Below, piece by piece: positions 6,689 to 13,040 of a stretch of DNA of 13,040 bases (position 1 is its first letter; each line of letters opens with the position of its first letter). Source of the DNA: NORP309 sp045107085 (GTDB lineage: Bacteria; Pseudomonadota; Gammaproteobacteria; Xanthomonadales; Marinicellaceae). Location of the stretch: NCBI GenBank assembly GCA_045107085.1, contig JBGCFT010000059.1, positions 1 to 13,040 on the forward strand. Reading direction: 5' to 3'. The notes beneath the pieces are model-generated. The model saw only the letters and a list, made by a program, of their open reading frames with translations. It was not told the DNA's origin and ran no database searches. The position numbers and the translations under genes are program-made.

Positions 6689-8373
6689 ATACAAAGCTTT
6701 TAAGTTTGTTTTTATTGACTAGTACATTCATGTTTTATTTAAGTGGTTGTCAAAACTCTCAAGAAAATAATGCTACTGACATTGTTTCTGAAACATCAGT
6801 AATTGCCAAATATGAATCTAATCAACTAACAGTTGCCGAATTAGAACAATCAATTCTTGAATTGTCGCCATCTCAGCGTTGGACTCAATCAGATCATGTT
6901 TCATGGCTAAATAGCCATATTAAAAACCATATTGTCCATCAACAACTCTTAGCAGAAGCCTTATTGATTGGCGCACAAGAAGAGCCTAAATATAAAAATC
7001 TTGTTCATAACATGAGTCGAAATGCCTATGCTCAACAATACATGAAAAACTTTTCACAAGACAAAGAAATTGATGAAGAAAAAATAAAAAACTATTATAA
7101 CGAAAATATTGATAAGTACGTTATGAATGAAAAAAGATTAGTACACCACATCTTCCTTAATAAAGATAAAGAGGCACAAGAAGAATTAGCCTCTATACGA
7201 GAGAGGAATTTAAATGGAGAAAGTTTTGTATTGCTAGCTGAACAATCTTCAGAATCAGAAACCCGCCATAACAAAGGCAGTTTAGGGTTTTTGCAAAAAG
7301 GTGATATGTCAGAAGACTTTGATAGTGTGGTATTTCAATTAGAAAAAAACCAACCCAGTGAAATTATAAGCACAGCTAATGGCTTGCATATATTTTATGT
7401 TGCAGATATATTGCCAGCTAAATCTTATACTATTGAGCAAGTTAAAAATAGCATACAAAGCCAAATTTTTGCCAATCTTGGCGTAGAGGTACTCAAAGAA
7501 AAAGCACTAATGCTCAATGTTCCAGAAGTTTTTACAATAGTAAAACCTGAAGAACTCATGCAGATGAATGTTAACTCACAAAAGCGTGGATTGGTTTTGA
7601 ATGTTGGAGATTACAAAATGACATATAATCAAATGGCTTTTGAACTGAATGAATTAAAAAAAGAAACAAATATGATAATTGATCATGCCCGTCAAATGCA
7701 ATACATTCAAACCATTGCTTACAGCGAAATAATTTATCAGCACATGCTCCAAAATGATATTAAGCTCATTCAAGCGGATCAATTAGAGATTCAAAAAAAT
7801 AAGTTATTAGTGAATGAATACACTAAAACAAGAATCACCAGCTATTTGAATAATAAGCCTGAAATTATTAACCAATATTATCAAAGTAATGTTATGCGTT
7901 TTGCAACACCTGTCAGATTAAATTTACAAAGACTTGTGATTCCTAAAAACGGTAATGATAATATAATGTCATTGCTTGAATCATCTATTGAATCACTTGA
8001 TAATGGTGAAATGTCTTTAGATCAATTGGCAGAAAAATATAAAGGAAAAATTTATAATTTAGGCTGGAAAAATACCAATCAATTAGCAAACATAGACAAA
8101 CAAATATTAAAATATGCTTTCTTACTTCAAGTCAATGAATTCTCACCACCTTTTACCAATGAGAGTTTTTATTCTATCTTAAAACTTGTCGATAAAAAGG
8201 AACCCAAAGCCCAAGAACTATCTCAAGTCCGTCAACAAGTTGTTAATGATTATATCGCAAATAACTCAGCAGGTATATTTTCACAAATTAGCCAAGAACT
8301 AATAGCAGATTTAGATATTAATCAAGAAACAATAAAAAATTATATACAGCAAAAAAATAGATTATTAAATTAA
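6685..8373 (+). CDS. SurA/PpiD-like parvulin peptidyl-prolyl isomerase lipoprotein
   Basis: A 562-residue lipoprotein, probably an envelope foldase or chaperone. I chose ATG 6685 because it overlaps the stop of the upstream gene as ATGA, the usual sign of translational coupling; an in-frame ATG at 6670 would add five residues. The signal peptide ends at lipobox LSGC (Cys22). Residues 40-125 form a helical N-terminal region as in SurA and PpiD. A first parvulin domain (about 148-242) has the His pair in LVHHIFL (154-155), GSLGFLQKGDM, Met208 and Phe212 in MSEDFDSVVFQL, and His235 in GLHIFYV, matching the active-site residues of classic parvulins. A second, diverged parvulin-like domain lies at about 407-502 (LNLQRLVIP ... 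NLGWKNTN ... FYSILKLVDKK). It converges on another parvulin-like lipoprotein with 4 bp between the stops. Isomerase activity is inferred from conserved residues; it may act mainly as a chaperone. Confidence 0.85.
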   Translation: MNTKLLSLFLLTSTFMFYLSGCQNSQENNATDIVSETSVIAKYESNQLTVAELEQSILELSPSQRWTQSDHVSWLNSHIKNHIVHQQLLAEALLIGAQEEPKYKNLVHNMSRNAYAQQYMKNFSQDKEIDEEKIKNYYNENIDKYVMNEKRLVHHIFLNKDKEAQEELASIRERNLNGESFVLLAEQSSESETRHNKGSLGFLQKGDMSEDFDSVVFQLEKNQPSEIISTANGLHIFYVADILPAKSYTIEQVKNSIQSQIFANLGVEVLKEKALMLNVPEVFTIVKPEELMQMNVNSQKRGLVLNVGDYKMTYNQMAFELNELKKETNMIIDHARQMQYIQTIAYSEIIYQHMLQNDIKLIQADQLEIQKNKLLVNEYTKTRITSYLNNKPEIINQYYQSNVMRFATPVRLNLQRLVIPKNGNDNIMSLLESSIESLDNGEMSLDQLAEKYKGKIYNLGWKNTNQLANIDKQILKYAFLLQVNEFSPPFTNESFYSILKLVDKKEPKAQELSQVRQQVVNDYIANNSAGIFSQISQELIADLDINQETIKNYIQQKNRLLN

Positions 8374-8377
8374 TGGT

Positions 8378-9982
8378 TTAAGGTTTTTTTATTTGAAGCA
8401 ATATTTCCTCAATAATATTAGATTCTAAGAATTTAGTTTGAATATTTCCAAGTATGTTATGAATTTTTTTTTGAGCTTCCTCAAACGTCATTAATCTTGG
8501 ATGTTCAATTGCATTTAGACGAAATACCCATAAAATCTCTGAGTCAGTTTCTACTAACTGGCTAATTTCACCCGTTTGCATCAATTGAATTTGTTTCAAG
8601 GCATTAATGCCAATTAGATTAGGAATTTTTTTAGAACTGAGATTGCCCATATGGCCATTATGGTAGTTATCTTTAAAAAAAGAGTAGTTATATACAGCCT
8701 GCTTAAAGCTTAAAGATTTGTTGTTTATTTGAGAAAGGATTTTTTGTCCTTTGCTATAAACTTCAATTTTATTGTCCTTATCAAACTTTAAAGCAATTGC
8801 TGATATGTCATAGTATTTATCACGTACAAATTGTGATTGATTTTGTTGATAATAATTTCTTTCTTCTACCAAAGTTGGCCTGTCTAATTTTTCATTGATC
8901 ATTAAAGCCATAACTTCAGAAGCTATAATATTTTTGTACTTAAAGTCAAATTTAAGATTTAGATTTTGTTGAGAATTTTGGGATAATTGATTAAAAAACG
9001 CAATATTTTTCACATAGTTTTCAATTGTATTTTGAATTTTATTTATATTAAATGAGTTAAGTTTATGGTTTTTATTTAATCCATTTAACAACCACTTTAA
9101 TTGTTGGTTACTGATTTTTGTGTAAGTTGAATTGACACTTATGTCTTTTAAATCCCCTTCTTTCATTAACCGCCAGTCGATTTCAATATGGCCTAAATTT
9201 AGTGTTTTTTGGACCAAATCATAGTATTTTTTCTCTAGGGTATGATTTTTTAATCTATTAATGACTCTCTGCTTTATCTGCTCAGGCGTGCTCTTAGTGG
9301 CTACAATAACTTTCTCACAAAAAAATAAAACAGCGCCTTTTTTTCCTTTTAAAACATCAGTCATTTGGTTTTCTTGTAACTGCATTACCACTTTATCTAA
9401 AGAATCCGGAAATTTACCCTTGGGGATGTTTCCTATGAGTCCTTTTTGTAATCGACTCTGTGAATCAGAATATAAAGTAGCCATCTGTTTGAAATCATCT
9501 AAAGTATGAATATTGGATTTGATTTCATTTAATTGATTTATGGTTGCGTTTATATCAGCCTGGCTGGCATTGACTGGATAGTTTTTATAGATTTGATATA
9601 AGCGAATTTTATCTTTTTTATTGTCTTCAATTTTGTTTAGCACCAATATTTGTTCTTTGATTTTATCTTCATCAAGATAAATAGAACTTTTGATAGACTT
9701 TTTTATGTAATTTTGTGAATCGGAAAATTTTTGAGCATTAATTAAGAAATGACGTTTTTTTAAATCCTTTTGATTTAATAATTCTCTTTTCTTAAATAAA
9801 AACTGCTCAACAGTAAACGAATCGATCTGATCTGATTTATCATAATATTGCATTAAATGGTTATGCTTTAACCAATTTTTAAATTCAACAGAATTTACAT
9901 TTACATCAGCAAAATGTTTTTTTGGGCTATTACAAGCAACCACAAAAATTAATAAAAATAAATGAATGAAAAATTTATTCAT
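8378..9982 (-). CDS. Degenerate parvulin-like lipoprotein
   Basis: A 534-residue protein with lipoprotein signal peptide and lipobox VVAC (Cys17). Its architecture copies the lipoprotein at 6685-8373: a polar helical N-terminal region, a parvulin-like domain at about 126-225 (IRLYQIY ... GLIGNIPKGKFP ... LDKVVMQL ... AVLFFCEKV), a helical linker, and a second one at about 388-490 (ISAIALKF ... GHMGNLSSKKIP ... ILWVFRLN). In the first domain both active-site His positions are replaced (by Tyr in LYQIY and by Phe in VLFFCE) and the Met/Phe pair is missing, so isomerase activity is unlikely and a binding or chaperone role is more probable. Its ATG overlaps the TGA of the upstream spermidine-synthase-like gene (ATGA, 9982-9979), so the two should be co-translated. 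Parvulin relationship is inferred from layout and short motifs, less secure than for its counterpart. Confidence 0.7.
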   Translation of the reverse strand: MNKFFIHLFLLIFVVACNSPKKHFADVNVNSVEFKNWLKHNHLMQYYDKSDQIDSFTVEQFLFKKRELLNQKDLKKRHFLINAQKFSDSQNYIKKSIKSSIYLDEDKIKEQILVLNKIEDNKKDKIRLYQIYKNYPVNASQADINATINQLNEIKSNIHTLDDFKQMATLYSDSQSRLQKGLIGNIPKGKFPDSLDKVVMQLQENQMTDVLKGKKGAVLFFCEKVIVATKSTPEQIKQRVINRLKNHTLEKKYYDLVQKTLNLGHIEIDWRLMKEGDLKDISVNSTYTKISNQQLKWLLNGLNKNHKLNSFNINKIQNTIENYVKNIAFFNQLSQNSQQNLNLKFDFKYKNIIASEVMALMINEKLDRPTLVEERNYYQQNQSQFVRDKYYDISAIALKFDKDNKIEVYSKGQKILSQINNKSLSFKQAVYNYSFFKDNYHNGHMGNLSSKKIPNLIGINALKQIQLMQTGEISQLVETDSEILWVFRLNAIEHPRLMTFEEAQKKIHNILGNIQTKFLESNIIEEILLQIKKP

Positions 9983-12900
9983 AGTGTCTTTAGAATGCTA
10001 TAGGATTTAATTCTTAATTCTTCTGTAAATAGTCTATTACTTTGTGCATGATTAATAAGTTCATTGATTAATGCTTTAATAGTAGACTTAGGCTTTTGGT
10101 TATTTGAAGGAGGTATTAAGGACTTGAGTTCATGAAGTGTTGCTATAGCCATATTATAATTTTTCATACGGATGGCTAAGTTAATTTTTTCAATCAGTAC
10201 TGGAGAAGAGACATACAAGACTAACTCTTCATCTATGATTCTCATTGCTTGGTTGTGATGTTCTAAACTCTCACTTTGGAACCTCCATTTTTTTCTAATT
10301 ATTTTAGCAACTTCATAAGCTGGATGTTTATAATCTATTAAAGAAAGTTTTTTATCAATATTTTGAACTTTCTTCCATTTATTTAATAAAATATGTCTTG
10401 ATGCTTCAAGGATTTCATGGGCTAATGGGTCACTTTTAATGACTCTAGTTAAATTTGAAAACTGATAATTGTTGAACAAATTGTCAAAATTAATGTGCAT
10501 AAGATAGTACATTATTTCTTGAATGCTTTCTTTATTTCTAACAGGTTGTGTCTGGAGCTCTATCAATCTCGACAACAAAAGGTTTTGATCTATAAGTTTT
10601 TGTTGAGGTTTTTTACTGGCATTATTGACCATTAAAAGCACTGATTGACGAATTTCTGTATCTTTAATAAATGATATGAGCTGGTTAAGTCGGTGAAAAG
10701 CATGTTCTCTTATTAAACGTCTAACAATACTATAAGTATTCACATTAAGTGACTCAAGCAGTGGATCATATTGTGCAACTATCTGATTAAATTGTGATTT
10801 GTTCAAGGAGTGTTTAATAATTTTTGGTGATCTTAATTTAAGTATATTAAAGAAATCAGTGCTGACTTTAGCATTTTGAGAAAAGATTCTACTGTTCTGT
10901 GCTGATAGCCGTAAAGAGAAATTAATCTGGTCGATGTGATTAACACCTAATGTCTGCCATTGATTTTTGTTTTCGTATTGTTGAAAGAATTCTTGGTTTA
11001 AACTAATCGCTTGATTGGATGATACAAATATGAGTCCACTGGTTGACAAAGGTTGATACATCTCAACGAAGCTAAACTCGGAATTAAGTGAAGCCAATAA
11101 AGATTTAAGTAATTGCTCATCAATAAATCGCATGCCTATCCACTGAATAAATATTCCATCTGAGTTCAATCGACTTTTGACAGTAGAAAAAAACTCTTGC
11201 GTATACAAACTAGAGGCTCCTGCAGTCCAAGGATGAGAGGGTTGAGAAACGATAATATCAAATGTTTCGGCACTATTTCTTAGTGCATTTCTGGCATCAT
11301 TTGTATGTAAGCTTAAACGGGTATCTTTTAAAGGGTCAAGCCCACGCCATTTTGAAAGGCTCTGATTGGCTTTAATGACCTCTGATTCAAGCTCCACTAC
11401 ATCAATACTTTTTAAAGACGCTGGAACCGCTTTCAAAGTTAAACCAGCCCCTAATCCAACAATTAATATTTTTTCAGCTTTTGGTTGCATAAGAGTAGGA
11501 AGTACAGATAACCAATGCGCTAAAAAAAACTTTCCATCTCGTTTGCCATCCATTTGAATTGAAGATTCAGGTAGGCCATTGGTTAATAATCGCATTTCAG
11601 CACCTTGATCCATTAAAATGACTGTCGAGCTATCACCAATGCCTAAAAAATTCATTTTTCCTGATTGTGAAATTTGCCCCAATGTAGAGTATTGCAAAAG
11701 TTTATAGGGCTCCTTTAATGGTATCAAACAAACGAGTAAAACAATAAAGCTTACAAAAACAGAATTCTTTATTTGATGACTAATAATAGCACTTAACAGA
11801 GCTAAAATAATACTGCCGATACACAGTAATTTAGCACTAAAAGCAAAACCATGATTTGAAAGCAGATAAAACCCCATAATTAATGAACCTGATATGGCTC
11901 CAAATGTATTCCAGCTATAAATCCGAGCAGTAATAAGACCTGATGACTTTGTATTCTTTGCAGATATATGAATAGCCAAAGGAAAGGTCATACCGATAAA
12001 TATTGCTCCAGGGAATAGTGTTAACAAACCAATAAATAAACTTTCAAAAACAAATGATATACTGCCAAAATTTGCATTTAATTGATAATTTATAAGTGAG
12101 TCTGCAAAAACATAACTCATTAAAAAACAAAAAGCTATGGCTAGTTGAACCCATATAAACCCTTTGATAGCTGAGATTCTTTTACAAACTAAACCACCTA
12201 AAAATGCCCCAATTGATATGGCCAATAGAAATACAAATAACATCACACCGAATGAATAGATACTGCTTCCAAGTATGTGACTGAGTAGGCGAGCCCATAA
12301 AATCTCATACCCAAAAGAAATAGCACCAGAAATTAAAATTAAAGGAAGAATCCAAGTATTTTTAAAGGTTGTGAATTTATTAGGTTTTTTGGTTGAATCA
12401 TCACTAACAATATTGTGGTTTTTAAAGTAGTAAATTCCTACAACAAAAATAATAAAATTAATGAAGACAGCAACGTAAATTGTTACTCCTAAACCAAAAA
12501 AGGGCAACAATATAAAAGCACTTATTAAAGCACCAGCACAAGCACCTAAAGTATTTATTCCATAGAGTGATCCAATTTTATTACCAAGGTTATCACCATG
12601 TTTTACTATATATTGCGACAGTAGTGGTAATGTTGCACCCATTAAAATAGTAGGTACTAATAATACAATAAAAGAACCAAATACGTAAAATAATGCATTC
12701 GAAATTGTAATACTGGAGATTTCTTCAGTTGAGTAGAAGTAACCATAAAGATTTGACACAATTATTAATAAAAAAGGCACACTTAATGCTGTTAACGCTA
12801 TAGCAATTTCAAGAATCGAATACAACTTAATGGGCTTGCTTATGTTATGAATAAATCGACTAATTATATTTGCACCAATAGCTAGGCCTGCCATATAGGA

Positions 12901-13040
12901 TGATAATACAGCTGCAATGGCTAATTCGGTACTACCAAATATAAGAGCCAGTTGTTGTGACCAGGCAGATTGATAAATCAGGCCAGATAAGCCGGATAAA
13001 AAAAACAAAATAAAAAGAACAATATTATCAAGTCTTTTAA
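9979..13040 (-). CDS. Membrane protein fused to a spermidine-synthase-like domain, 5' end beyond window
   Basis: The frame is open from the TGA at 9979 through the right edge, so the N-terminus is missing. The first in-frame start-like codon is a TTG at 13008, but coding continues upstream as KRLDNIVLFI, which completes the first membrane helix. Numbered from 13008, residues 1-430 form a multi-pass membrane domain with two similar halves: SGLSGLIYQSAW (5-16) and SGAISFGYEILW (227-238). Residues about 450-660 are a Rossmann-type methyltransferase/spermidine-synthase fold with VGLGAG (517-522), VVELE (537-541), NDARN (570-574) and SQPSHPW (588-594) followed by LYTQEF. The SQPSHPW replaces the catalytic Asp motif of true polyamine synthases, so spermidine synthesis is unlikely. 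Residues 660-1009 are a helical extension with no domain I recognise. It resembles proteins called fused MFS/spermidine synthase; the substrate is unknown. It overlaps the downstream lipoprotein gene by an ATGA junction. Confidence 0.85.
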   Translation of the reverse strand, partial: KRLDNIVLFILFFLSGLSGLIYQSAWSQQLALIFGSTELAIAAVLSSYMAGLAIGANIISRFIHNISKPIKLYSILEIAIALTALSVPFLLIIVSNLYGYFYSTEEISSITISNALFYVFGSFIVLLVPTILMGATLPLLSQYIVKHGDNLGNKIGSLYGINTLGACAGALISAFILLPFFGLGVTIYVAVFINFIIFVVGIYYFKNHNIVSDDSTKKPNKFTTFKNTWILPLILISGAISFGYEILWARLLSHILGSSIYSFGVMLFVFLLAISIGAFLGGLVCKRISAIKGFIWVQLAIAFCFLMSYVFADSLINYQLNANFGSISFVFESLFIGLLTLFPGAIFIGMTFPLAIHISAKNTKSSGLITARIYSWNTFGAISGSLIMGFYLLSNHGFAFSAKLLCIGSIILALLSAIISHQIKNSVFVSFIVLLVCLIPLKEPYKLLQYSTLGQISQSGKMNFLGIGDSSTVILMDQGAEMRLLTNGLPESSIQMDGKRDGKFFLAHWLSVLPTLMQPKAEKILIVGLGAGLTLKAVPASLKSIDVVELESEVIKANQSLSKWRGLDPLKDTRLSLHTNDARNALRNSAETFDIIVSQPSHPWTAGASSLYTQEFFSTVKSRLNSDGIFIQWIGMRFIDEQLLKSLLASLNSEFSFVEMYQPLSTSGLIFVSSNQAISLNQEFFQQYENKNQWQTLGVNHIDQINFSLRLSAQNSRIFSQNAKVSTDFFNILKLRSPKIIKHSLNKSQFNQIVAQYDPLLESLNVNTYSIVRRLIREHAFHRLNQLISFIKDTEIRQSVLLMVNNASKKPQQKLIDQNLLLSRLIELQTQPVRNKESIQEIMYYLMHINFDNLFNNYQFSNLTRVIKSDPLAHEILEASRHILLNKWKKVQNIDKKLSLIDYKHPAYEVAKIIRKKWRFQSESLEHHNQAMRIIDEELVLYVSSPVLIEKINLAIRMKNYNMAIATLHELKSLIPPSNNQKPKSTIKALINELINHAQSNRLFTEELRIKSYSILKTL

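Noticed and set aside
8351..8390. Bidirectional terminator between the convergent genes
   Set aside because: A-run and T-run flank the junction and a TTAAA/TTTAA pairing is possible, but there is no GC-containing stem; any hairpin would be weak and A/T only.
9261..9509. 82-codon plus-strand open frame
   Set aside because: Antisense to the degenerate parvulin gene, with no ribosome binding site or domain.
11366..11557. 63-codon plus-strand open frame
   Set aside because: Antisense to the conserved VGLGAG region of the spermidine-synthase-like gene.
13006..13008. TTG at 13008 as the start codon of the spermidine-synthase-like gene
   Set aside because: The frame stays open to the window edge and the codons upstream (KRLDNIVLFI) complete the first membrane helix, so the true start lies beyond 13040.
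9979..13040. Polyamine biosynthesis gene (speE)
   Set aside because: The catalytic Asp motif is missing, and the membrane domain and long C-terminal extension are foreign to SpeE, so the symbol is not used.

Overview
The window looks like chromosomal DNA from an AT-rich, Gram-negative bacterium. Three lipoprotein signal peptides, a SurA/PpiD-like parvulin and an NhaA of the E. coli type point to a gammaproteobacterium, perhaps a marine Marinicella-like lineage. That taxonomic guess comes from general impression, not from a search. I found no rRNA, tRNA, CRISPR array, insertion sequence or phage gene, and base composition looks even throughout.

Layout. Positions 1-1983 (minus strand) hold a nearly complete secreted S9 prolyl-oligopeptidase-type peptidase that runs off the left edge. 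Positions 2176-3357 (minus) hold the Na+/H+ antiporter nhaA. A 284-bp divergent promoter region follows, then a small exported protein of unknown function (3642-4517, plus). Next is a plus-strand pair: a lipoprotein of the sulfatase/alkaline phosphatase superfamily with a C-terminal TPR region (4544-6688), overlapped at an ATGA junction by a two-domain parvulin lipoprotein (6685-8373). Facing it, with only 4 bp between the stops, is a minus-strand pair: a membrane protein fused to a spermidine-synthase-like domain (9979 to beyond 13040), overlapped at another ATGA junction by a second, degenerate parvulin lipoprotein (8378-9982).

How the genes may work together. The most interesting part is 4544-13040. 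Two mirror-image, translationally coupled modules each consist of a large enzyme-like protein with a helical C-terminal extension followed by a parvulin-type lipoprotein. One parvulin keeps the usual active-site residues and the other has lost them. Three of the four proteins should be lipid-anchored in the envelope and the fourth is a multi-pass membrane protein. I infer an uncharacterised envelope modification, assembly or export system; no substrate can be read from the sequence. The exported protein at 3642 is a possible client, on position alone.

Regulation. The clearest signal is a canonical intrinsic terminator at 4561-4587. Its loop contains an in-frame ATG of the sulfatase-like gene, and it lies just downstream of a perfect -10 box. 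The nhaA upstream region has a good distal promoter and a proximal -10 box with a palindrome centred about 40 bp upstream of the expected start, the arrangement of an activator-dependent promoter.
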